NCBI RefSeq assembly: GCF_030272615.1
Contig: NC_081413.1
Span: 560,393,945 to 560,457,944 of the forward strand
Source of the DNA: Cryptomeria japonica
Taxonomy: Eukaryota > Streptophyta > Pinopsida > Cupressales > Cupressaceae
DNA length: 64,000 nt
Direction: 5' to 3'
The translations under genes and the position numbers were made by a program. This document shows, in pieces, positions 51,960 to 61,993 of this stretch (positions are counted from its first letter, which is position 1; each line of letters opens with the position of its first letter). Below the pieces are notes generated by a model. That model was not told where the DNA came from. It saw only the letters and a list, made by a program, of their open reading frames with translations, and made no database searches.

Positions 51960-52742
51960 TTAATTTAAATGGTATATAATATGTACTACTCCCATGGTAT
52001 TAACTTTGTTTGTATCTATATGATTCAAACTGTAACCGATTAGAAGCTCTTCACCCTCACTTATTGATTTTATCGCACATACAAATACACGATTTCCCTC
52101 ACGCGCCTCAAATATGCAATTGGGTTGTTTATTAGTTGACCCAGGTCACGTACTATTTATTAAACCTGCAATATTCCTTGTTGCTTTTGGCTGACCATCA
52201 ATGTATACAGCCACTCATTTACTTTGATCATTATCTTTTTGTTGTATATAATTTGCTGACAGTGCATACCTATGCATACTTTTTTTATATTTAACAATCT
52301 GCATCCAATTATTGTAACTGTAACAAGGTCCAACAAACTCCATCAATTCAATAACTCTATTGTAACAAACCTTTATGCCGTCCATGGAAAATAAGCCTAA
52401 ACCATGTAACGACGAAGGTGCTATGTGATATATCCTATCGTTAACACAAAAATCAGTGTTTATTGGAGGAAGTTCCTTGGGCACCCATTGTTTCTATAGA
52501 TGTTTGTACCTCAGTGGCACCTCAATGTCGCCTTTGGTCTCATTATCATAAGAACATGACCCCCCTTGAGCAAGGAAAAATTTCATGCGTTTATTGAATT
52601 TTCTTCTAATCTTTTGACCTCTTGTTGATCTCCCTATTGTAGACCTGCTACTTGTGTCACTTTCATTTTTTATTCCCTGCATTTTCCTCACTTGACGAAG
52701 ATAGATCTGACAAATACCTATTTGGGGGTACCTGCACTCCAT
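51960..52742 (-). pseudogene. SET domain (histone methyltransferase-like) exon inside the CACTA element
   Basis: A continuous minus-strand frame (52742 to about 51970) starts with RYPQIGICQIYLRQVRKM and a basic region. SET-domain motifs follow: SSLHGLGLFSMDGI (start of the fold), NRVIELMEFVGP, YIDGQPKATRNIAGLINS (position of the RFxNHxC motif, reading INST), KQPNCIFEA, VFVCAIKSISEGEELLIGYSLN (GEEL and the catalytic Tyr). Three stops (52494 TAG, 52215 TGA, 52146 TGA) fit single C-to-T or G-to-A changes at Gln, Trp and Trp codons. The family transfers methyl groups to lysines. The canonical NHSC is not conserved. It lies between the TNP2 transposase and the Transposase_24-like exons on the same strand. 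Confidence 0.75.
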
Positions 52743-52979
52743 GAAATGAGAGAGTTAATTGGTAATGAGAGAGAAATTTTGCAAATGAGGGTAATGTTGA
52801 TGAGGAAATCAGCCCTAAAGTTGATTTTGGGATGAAAATTGGAATAAGTCCAACTAGGGCCTTAAGTTTTGATAACTGTATTAGATTTGCTGCTAATGTC
52901 GAGGTTTGAAAAACTAAGGAAGTTTGTTTTCCAAGTAATTTTTAAAAAATAAATTGTTTCTATAGGGTGTATTGACTAG

Positions 52980-53240
52980 TTATACCTGTCCATCCATGAG
53001 ACTGTGCAGGAGCCTCGTCAAAGGGGTTTAGGGTCCTGTACAATGTAATTCAATTATCTTATGTTAGCTAAAAATTACATAGTATACAACATGAACAACA
53101 TGAACTTTGTAGACAAAAAGAGTATTAAATAATAAAAAGATGTCATCAAAATCATTGTAATTTTTTTAATTCCTTACCTTTACTTTATGTAGACTATGCA
53201 GGATCCTCAACTAAATGGTTGATGATGTCTATAGTCAACA
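52980..53240 (-). pseudogene. Possible small upstream exons of the SET gene
   Basis: Two minus-strand segments, about 53040-52987 (LNPFDEAPAQSHGWTG, followed by GTATAACT) and about 53230-53175 (similar EDPA-S spacing, followed by GTAAGG), look like paralogous short exons with donors. Evidence is weak because they are short and the second contains stops. Confidence 0.3.
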
Positions 53241-53710
53241 ACCTATTCCCACCAAGGGTGACAACATCACACAGGGTCTATACTTGAAATCAACACCATC
53301 AATTGAGCATCATAATCATTACTACATTTGTAAGTTGATAAACAATAAATACATACATATCATAAGAATTAGAAGCATCACATGATGTGTCATCATATAT
53401 GTAATTGAGCATCACAATTAGCATCACATATCATGTGTTATCATAAACATATAATCCATCACATATGTATCATAAATCACCATCCATCACATAGGTAATA
53501 AACAATCCAATTTCCATAAATAAACACAGTTTAAAAAATGTCACATAAATAGTCACTCTCCCTATCTCCATCTCCATATTAAAAGGTGCATCATGAATTA
53601 ATTATGTAATGGCATTATAATTCAAAACCTAATGAATTAATTATGTAAAAAAATTCTATCAAGAAGTCCATATTAAATAGATAATATACTAATCGCATAC
53701 CTCATACATT

Positions 53711-53740
53711 TCATTCTTCATCATCATGAACATCAAGGTC

Positions 53741-53813
<73 letters not shown>

Positions 53814-56800
53814 ACGTCTTCACCATCATCATCACCATCATCACCATCACCACCATCACCATCACCATCACCATCACCATCACCATCACCATCATCTTCT
53901 TCTTCTTCTTGTTCTTCTTCATCATCATTGAGAAATTGTCGATCGTGATCATCATCCACTTCATCTTCTACTTCTTTGGTATCTTCTTCTTCCATCATAT
54001 TATACTTTATCGACCTTCCTCTTGGATCATGTCTAACAACAAATGACCAACCCGGTTTATGTGGAACCTCTGAGTAAAATACTTGCTCACATTGGCTTGG
54101 AAGAACATAGGGCTCATCCCCAACTGGTTCAAATGACCTTGTATTTAGCATTATAAAACCATTATCATGCTCATTAACAGTTCTATCAGGATCATTTTTA
54201 TTCAATTGTAGCCTGTACCATTTGACGACGAACAAAACTAATTTGAAGGAATTAAAGTCACACTCAAGTATATCATCCAAAATGCTATAGTATCAATTTT
54301 GAGACTGTTGAGGATGTATGTCATTTCTTGATGAAATATTTGTCACCTCAAAGACTGTAGTGATGCCAGAACCATAAATTTTCTTCGTGTCATCCAACTT
54401 TTTTATGCGAAATTTATGACCATTGCAGCACATAGCGTTGTGATGTTTGACTTGCGATATGCCAAACATGTAAAATTTATTGCATTGTGAGTTGATAAAC
54501 ATATGGGTGATTAATAAATTTATACATACCTATTTATCTCTTAAACCATATGCTAAATCAATTTCCCTTTGCGTAACATTGGAATCTCCATTATGATGTG
54601 CTTCTTTAACCAATGAAGCCACACCTTCCCATGTTAAAGTGCGTCCAGAATGTTGACAACGTTCAATCCATACCGTCATCTCGTCAAGATTGTTTGCAAT
54701 ATATAAATGTAGTGCATCCCACTCTCCACCAACTGTACAAAAAATAAATAGACGTCTTACAATCGATTTATTTTGAAATTAAGAATTAATTAACTACAAT
54801 AACATCTTATAATTACCTCTCACTTTCCTCAATCTACCTTTCCCCATCAAGTACTCCCCTTCGAATTTGTTAATGGTGTTGGGATCCCAAATGTGATCCA
54901 TGTGGATCTTTGCTGCAAACTTAGGAAGATATTCAGAAATGTACACCATAGTCTGGTATACCATATATCCCTCCACCATAGAACCCTTAGGATGTGCTCT
55001 TTTTCGAACCAAAGCCTTCAAAAATTTCAAGTGCCTCTCAACCATCCACATTGACCTAGTGTGTACAGGTCTACACAATTCAATCTCCTCAACTTGGTGT
55101 ATGAGGTAGTGGTCTTGTGCATTGAAAAAAGCTCAAGGTAGACAATTTAGCATTTCACAAATTAAATGAGGACTTTTTCTCTTCCAATATTTTATATCAT
55201 CTTTATGGATTTCTTTACATGACAACCACCTACAAGGTATTCAAGACGCAAAAAAATATATTACATAACAAGTAAAACAAATCACAAATATAATATCTAT
55301 ACAATGAACTAAACAAATATCACTACTTACCTCATGTATTTTCCAAGATCATATATGACTTGCTTGACATTATTTTTGAAGTCGTTTGGGAGAGATATAG
55401 GTAGAACATACTGCAACAATTATAAAATCATCTTTTCTTATTTTTGTAACATAATACAATGAAAAGTACACGTACGTGCAGTACTTAAATACATACTAAA
55501 AACACAAGAACATGAATTACCTTAATGAAGGTATGCCAATCATGTGTTTTCATCCCTGACCCAAATTCACTTTTCTTTGATATGAGATTGTTTATGTTCG
55601 CAGCAAATCTTGTGGGAAATCAAATTTTTTGTATGACTTCTTTTATAGCATTGCTTTGCTGGTCCATTAATAACCAAGGAAGCTCACTTATATTAATCTA
55701 GTCTCCATGGCTATTTGATTGAATGACATTTATCATTGCATGATTGGAATCCTGAATGTCACTACATATTTTGACAATTTTTTCTTTGTCATGCCTTCCA
55801 TCCAATATTTTCCATATTGTCTCTGTTATATTCTTTCCAATATGCATACTATCAAACAAATGAACAATTTGTAACTGCTCGTAGTAGGGTAACCTACTAA
55901 ATTGTCGGGGATAACTTTTTAGTCCCTTGGGAAGGTGGTCATTTATGCCTTCACGATCTTCATGATCATCAATCACATCATCAGTAAACAAAACAAAATA
56001 GAAAAGATATTTTATGACGAACCAATAGATGGAATGGCATTACCTTGATGATTAATTCTATTATATTCCAACTTCCACAGGTGAGGTGTCATTCTTCGTG
56101 GCTTTGATGTATTCTCTTCTTTCCCATTGAAAAGATGTTTTTCAGTATTTTGATACTTATAATTTTTGTGGAGAAAGTGCCTATACTCATCAAACACCTG
56201 CTTTCCTAAACTTTTTGAATGACGAGATTTCATCTTTGGACCACAAACATGACATGCAAATTTTCCCTTTGTTTGAAGACCTACAAGATAATGTATAATT
56301 GGATCAAATATGATAATTTTTTGAATTATAATGTTCATGCACAACTTAAACACTATAACATACCACAAAAATGTGTTAACCCCGGGGCATCATGTATTGT
56401 CCATAGAAACATCGCATGGAATTGAAATTGTCTTTTTCCTATTGGTCTAGAGACGTCATACATAGTGACACCATTCCATAACTCCAACAAATCGTTGATA
56501 AGAGACTCAATATATACATTCATATCTTTAACTTGGTACTTACCTAATCGAATGAACAAAAACATTACATAATTATTATGACCATTTTACTGCAATATTT
56601 ATAATTAAATTTAGACGACTATATTTAAAAGATAAAATACCTGGAATAATCATTACCAACATTATGTGCTCCCTCTCTATTGACATCCATGGAGGAATTT
56701 TATTGTTGATAACAAAAATAGGCCACACTGAGTAAACAGATCTCATCTCTCCAAATGGATTGACACTGTCCGCTGCCAATGAAATCCTAAGATTACGAGG

Positions 56801-57962
56801 TTCTTCTTTAAAGTGTGGCCACTTTTCCTCTATGTCCATAAATGCTAAACCATCCGTAGGCATTCGAATAATGTCATCTCGACTTCTATTGCATGCATGG
56901 TAATCCATAGATTGTGCCAAGCTAGTGCACTTGAATAATCGTTGCATACGTGGAATAATGGGAATATAGGGAAGAACCTTGCGAGGAACCCTTTTTGTTA
57001 TTTGATCTATATGATATCTACTAATATGACATTTAGGGCATTCAGTTCAAAATTCATGTTGTTTGTGATATATAATATGATCATTGGGACAAGCATCTAT
57101 TGCTTGATACTCCATTCCAATATCTTTCATAATGACAGATAATTCTCGGTATAAGCGAGGTAGAATATTTGATGGTGGTAACAAAAACTCACCTATCAAT
57201 CTACAACAAAAAAATATAATTTGTTAATATAAAGAATATTAATGGTACAACATGATTCACAGTTTATTATGACAAATATGACATACCTTAACATATGTGA
57301 CATTGTTATGTTGGATAAACCATTCATTACCTTCAAGTTCACCAACAACAATACAACGGAGAGAAGAGTTTCCTGCGAGCCTTCGTAAAGGGCCTCAGAT
57401 GCCTTCTCAAGTAGAGGGACATCATGAACAACATCAAGGTCAACTTCATCATCATGATCAGATGCGTGAGTACTAAATGAGTCATGGATCAATGCATTTG
57501 TACCATCATCTTCAACTGTGTTTTCTGGCTCATGATCGTCATCTTCCATGGGATCATTATCTCCAGCTTCGATATTCACACCTCCATGTTCATCCACTTC
57601 AAAAACCATATTCTTAGGGTTGTGTTGATCCATATCATGTGCTCTGGGGTGCTCGACCTATATAAAATTGATAAACATAAATAAACCATGATCATGATCT
57701 CATCATCACGTGATTATTATGTATATAAATTGTTAAAACGATATAATGAAAAACTTACCAATGGATGATAATCATGTCCACCTTCAATGTGACCATGCAA
57801 CCTACAATGTTTCTTCACTATTTTGATTAGAAGTCTTCTAGTCTTTAACCCCTTACAAATTTTGCACGGACAATAACATTTTCCATCACCTTTTCTTTTC
57901 AAGTTAGACCACAATCTAGCAATTGTCTCCTTATTTTGTTGTTCATTGATATTGTCTGACAT
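53711..57962 (-). pseudogene. CACTA TNP2-type transposase, nine exons, with stops
   Basis: Predicted minus-strand exons: 57962-57759, 57657-57287, 57200-56641, 56543-56364, 56280-56044, about 55985-55521, 55410-55331, 55229-54817, 54732-53711. Exon 1 is the transposase-associated Cys domain (CYCPCKICKG). Exon 3 begins the TNP2 core (IDACPNDHIIYH, ECPKCHISRY, EEPRNLRISLAADSVNPFG, REHIMLVMIIPG). Exons 4-5 give VYIESLINDLLELW and KGKFACHVCGP, and exon 6 gives LPYYEQLQIVHLFDSMHIGKN. Exon 8 is DUF4218-like (EEIELCRPVHTRSMWMVERHL). Exon 9 is DUF4216-like (VLFVVKWYRLQ, PSQCEQVFYSEVPHKPGW) and ends in a long Asp run. Stops at 57047, 55698, 55620, 55133, 54528 and 54293 show it is no longer functional. 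Confidence 0.85.
53741..53930. repeat. (ATC)n / (CACCAT)n microsatellite encoding an Asp-rich tail
   Basis: A pure CAT/ATC run (about 53749-53812) adjoins CACCAT repeats (about 53820-53892). On the transposase strand it encodes poly-Asp and Asp-Gly repeats at the C-terminus of exon 9. Expansion probably happened after the element lost function, or the acidic tail was tolerated. Confidence 0.9.
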
Positions 57963-60039
57963 GGTCTTTCTTCACAGGCAAGAAAATTGAGCTATAGAAC
58001 TAGTTATATAGAAGTTGAAATGTTAGTTATGAAATCATGTTTCAGTATAATATACTGAATCAAATTACTTGAAAATAGAAATTATCATCATTGAGCCAAA
58101 ACCATCTAACTCTTCTTTTTCATCTCAAAACATATCTAACAAGCATGTTAGAACCATCCACAATAGCTACACCAACACCACTTATTTAAATCTTCATTGA
58201 TCAACACACTAGAACTCAAGAACACTCAACAACGACAATCTAGACTAGAAAGATAGCTTGCGAAGCACAAAATCACAAACCATCTGAAATGAAGATACAC
58301 ATGAACATCCAAAAAATTCTCCCAAATATGCAACCAAAGATATGATCACACCAGAGCTCATCAAATCAAATACCAAACTCTGCCAACTAGTGAAGAAAAA
58401 GCCTGAACTTCAAACCAGATTAAATGATATGATCATGTAAACTTTGTGATCACTAAAACAATAAGGAATGAAGTATTCCAACATACTAAATAGATAAACC
58501 AACTAGATCAACTCATCACAATCAACAAAACACCAAACAACTCTGTACAACACCAAAACATAGGAATATGTTGATATCAATGACAACAACATATCCTAGC
58601 AGTAGCAATATCCAACACACTATTTTTCTCTATGACAATGTCCTTTTAAGCTCTTTTGGTGATAACACTGAAGGCTTAATCTTAAAGAACAAGGGATTGA
58701 TCTTAATATGAAAGGACCACTCTTCCTCATATTTTGAAAATTACCTTCATGATCATCTTGCATAATTACTATGGATGATTGCTCCTTGAAGCCCTTTTAG
58801 ACCTATATTTCTATTCAACCCATGACAGTCAAATAGACTATTATTTAACTAATATGGGCAACAATATTTTGATCTTTATATTTGTTCTCATGATTGCATA
58901 ATTTGTGATAGTGTCATGATATTGTGAGCATTGTCTTTTGACCATTCATAGAGATATCTTATGGAAAAGTTCATAGTGAAGTATGTTTTTTATTGAGGCT
59001 ACAAACTTTATTTTGAATCTGGGTATGACTGAGACTCTTTATCACAGAGCTATCTTTGTCTTTCATGGAACCATGACATGACTTCTATGAACTTTAAAAG
59101 GCTATTGTCTACTAGATGCACATGTTGTCACTATCCTTTCAATACTATCATAGGATTCTTTGACTGTCCTTGAAGTATACTAAGGCTACTTTGATGAATT
59201 TTTACAATTTTGGTCATGACTATTAAATCTTATGAAGACCCTATTCTAGTCACACATCTTTGTCACAACATTCCTTTTGGTTTCTCTTACTATCAAAGGC
59301 TTAGAATCACTATTTACCTAGCTTATGTTAAGTGCCTTGATGCTTGTATCCTTCTTCAACTTGAGCTTGCATTGTTCTCTCTCAAGGAATTCTCTTCAAA
59401 CTATTGAAACAACTATGGGTTTCTTGCTCTATCTGTTATCACTCTGATTGAAAATTTTAGTCTTTGTTTGTGATTCTTTGTCTCACTGTCATTATAGCTT
59501 GATGCACTATGATACTTTCTTTGGCATCTTTGACAATGACTGCTACCATAATTTTATCCCTTTTAATAGTCAAAAGATTGTTTCTTGAGATATCCTTCAA
59601 TTCTTCTTTAGTCTCTCAAGAAGCTCATTGACATTGTCATGAATAAGGTCTCCAGTGACCATTCCATGGCTATACTTAGCATTGATCCTCTTTGCATAAC
59701 TTGTGATGGGTAACTACTCTTAAGGCACATGAATATGTCACTACTCTTAAGGCACACAAATATTTTTTCATCTCTACACTTGTTGAAAATGTGGCATTGT
59801 TCATGTGCTATGATTATAGTTCTAGGGTAGGCTATACTGATCATTGTTTGGAAGCCTCCACTTCATGTTATTGGCTACCCTTATGTCCTTTTTCATTGTG
59901 ACTTTCACTGATATACTACCCTTTCTTATACATTTAGTTATCTTTATGATCTTATGACTGTAAAGAAGCTTTGGGACTGAAAATGTTCATTGCATTATGA
60001 GTCCTATGGTTGTAGCTACTCATGATGTCTTGTTATGAT
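57963..60039. other. Unassigned stretch between the CACTA gene and the second Tat copy
   Basis: The first bases probably belong to the CACTA 5' region. Beyond about 58000 the sequence is AT-rich with short broken frames on both strands (for example plus 59210-59407) and no motif I recognise. It contains neither subterminal CGACGATG words nor a convincing complement of the 46105 terminus. Confidence 0.4.
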
Positions 60040-60827
60040 TGTATATGGTGAAAATGGATAGCAAATAACAACAATATTGAAAGACTAAAATGGATTCAAC
60101 CACCAAACCCTAGCCTAACAATGAACAAAGATCCACCATAACATATGAAGATAACCTAAGACAATGCAAATAACTCAAAATCACAAAGATTATACCATCA
60201 CATGTCCACTAGGGTTTTGATCTCCATTCTTCCTATCTCCATTGATCTTGTTTGATATGCTTGCTCTCAGATTTTTGTATGCACAAGAGCTCAACAAAGA
60301 ACGGAATGTGGTTGCAAGTAGAATTGTAGTGTAGTCAATTGATCAAGTAGTTAGGCATGTCTCATTAGGGATTAGGGTTTGACAATGAAGAAAGCATCTC
60401 CTTAAATAGAAGACACAATATGAAATGGAGGGTTAAGATTGAGAGGTGTAAAAAGAGAGGTCGGCTAGGATTAGAGGGTAGGTATAAGAAATACCAAAAT
60501 AATGAAAGGGGTAGGTAGTGTAGGAATTAAGAGATGAATGACATGTGTCATGTGTAGAAAAAGATAATGAATTAATTAAATAAATAAAGATTTATTTAAT
60601 TAATAGAAGAAGTAGGACAATTAAATAAATAAAATATTTATTTAATTTAGGAAAGGGATAATTTAAATAAATAAATGTATTTATTTAAATGAGAAATAAG
60701 GCTAGAAGAGGATAAATGAATTAATTAAATAAATAAAGATTTATTTAATTAATAGAAGAATTAGGCTTAGATAATTAAATAAATAAAATATTTATTTAAT
60801 TAGACATGACAATTTTGAGTGTCTACA
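60040..60827 (-). repeat. 3' LTR of the second Tat copy
   Basis: This 788-bp LTR starts TGTATATGG and ends GTGTCTACA. It aligns along its full length with 9274-10060 but with many more differences (for example TGATCAAGTAGTTAGGCATG replaces the region near 9575), so it belongs to a related but distinct insertion. The five AT palindromes are conserved. Confidence 0.92.
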
Positions 60828-61073
60828 TTTTGCCCCTCTTTGAGACAATGCGGCTTGTCGCGTTGTTTCAAAGAAGATAAGATGAACTGATACAGAGTTG
60901 CCCCAGTATGGGAATAATATGCCCCCTCGAGAGATTGGATGAAAAAGTCTGGAAAGAGTGCAGACAATCTCTCGATAAGAAAGAAAGGCTAGAATGGAAT
61001 GGCAGGATAAAGTGACAAAGTCACGGGATGAGAAAGACTGACTCGGGAAATGAAGGCCAGGGCTAGGGTAGGC

Positions 61074-61080
61074 TATAAGA
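61074..61080 (+). promoter_or_regulatory. Putative TATA box of PMD copy B
   Basis: TATAAGA in GGCTATAAGATAGACCACGG lies about 98 bases before the exon 1 ATG at 61172, the same distance as in copy A. Confidence 0.5.
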
Positions 61081-61349
61081 TAGACCACGGGCAAAAGACA
61101 TCCTCATTGTCATCCACACCCTTAGAAGATCACAGTGCAGAGCGAGAAAAGAGCAGCAGCAGTCAGCAGCGATGGCATTCATTCATAGATTCGACCGTGT
61201 CTGCCGATTCCAGCGACCAGCCGATGCAGGAGAGCCGGTAAGTACCCGAAAACCTCCTCGTACTTTCACGCATTTTGAGTTTTGTCATAAATGCATGTTT
61301 AGGAGCAATAAATGCGCTAGGAATAGGATAGTTTAAAAGTGCAAAAACG

Positions 61350-61665
61350 CGCAACCGCGTCTGTGTCAGCGCCAGGCGCGTCTGTGTCCAACAGGCGCGT
61401 CTGTGTCGGGTCCAGGCGCGTCTGTGCCTGGAACCGCGTTTGTGTTGAATGCGGACACGTTTGTGAAATGTAGCAGCGTCTGTGATTTTTAATAGCGTTT
61501 ATGTCATGTAGGGACGTCTGTGTTCCCTGGTCGCGTTTGTGTCTGGCATAGGCACGTTTGTGTTCAGAAAGCGCGTCTGTGTTGCAGAGGCGCGTGTATG
61601 CAGTCTATAAGCGCGTTTATGAGTTAAAAGCGCGTGTGTGTTAAAAAAGTGCGTTTGTGTGTTTA
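61350..61665 (+). repeat. GCGTCTGTG array in PMD copy B intron
   Basis: About 17 to 19 units, with an extra GCGTCTGTGATTTTTAATAGC segment relative to copy A. Motif cores are conserved while spacers vary between copies. Confidence 0.85.
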
Positions 61666-61692
61666 AATGCATGGTTTTAGTCATTTAGGTCA

Positions 61693-61993
61693 AATCGGCA
61701 GTTCTGTGATGAACATACGCTGTCGATTGGATAAGCTGCTGAGAGGATACACTCAAGCAGGTCCTCTAGGAAGATTAGGATAGATTAAGGCACTTTGTGA
61801 TGAACAGGGAGTGCGAATGTGAGTGACACTTTGTGATGAACAGGGAATGTCACACACGTAGTACTTTGTGATGAACAGTGAGCACTACTAGGATAAATAG
61901 CAACACTTTGTGATGAACAGTGAGTGTCACTAGGGTAGATAGCCATATGCATTTAGGTAGCGAGTAGCATTTTGTGATAAACAGTGAATGCCA
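61693..61993 (+). repeat. Hairpin array with covarying stems, copy B
   Basis: Six units with the TTTGTGATGAACAG core. Stems include CGGCAG/CTGTCG, GCACT/AGTGC, GTGACA/TGTCAC, GTAGT/ACTAC, ACACT/AGTGT and GCATT/AATGC. The GTGACA/TGTCAC stem is perfect here but has one mismatch in copy A. One unit fewer is present than in copy A. Confidence 0.75.

Larger units (their letters stand above)
46105..58000 (-). mobile_element. CACTA (En/Spm-type) DNA transposon, one end identified
   Basis: The left end reads CACTAGTACATT at 46105, followed by about 450 bases crowded with CCGACGA, GACGATG and CCGATG words in both orientations, the usual subterminal repeats. The sequence cuts a retroelement gag, supporting an insertion border. 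Inside, on the minus strand, lie a TNP2-type transposase (57962-53711) and a second multi-exon gene (about 53240-48923). The right terminus was not found in 57963-60039. The end coordinate is therefore only an estimate. Confidence 0.7.

Noticed and set aside
53726..54046. Plus-strand ORF of poly-isoleucine
   Set aside because: It is the complement of the Asp-coding ATC microsatellite in the transposase.
58376..58393. AACTCTGCCAACTAGTG as the right CACTA terminus
   Set aside because: It loosely resembles the complement of the 46105 end (GCTCTGAATGTACTAGTG), but spacing differs by two bases, the following AAG does not match the ATG target, and no CGACGATG subterminal words lie next to it.
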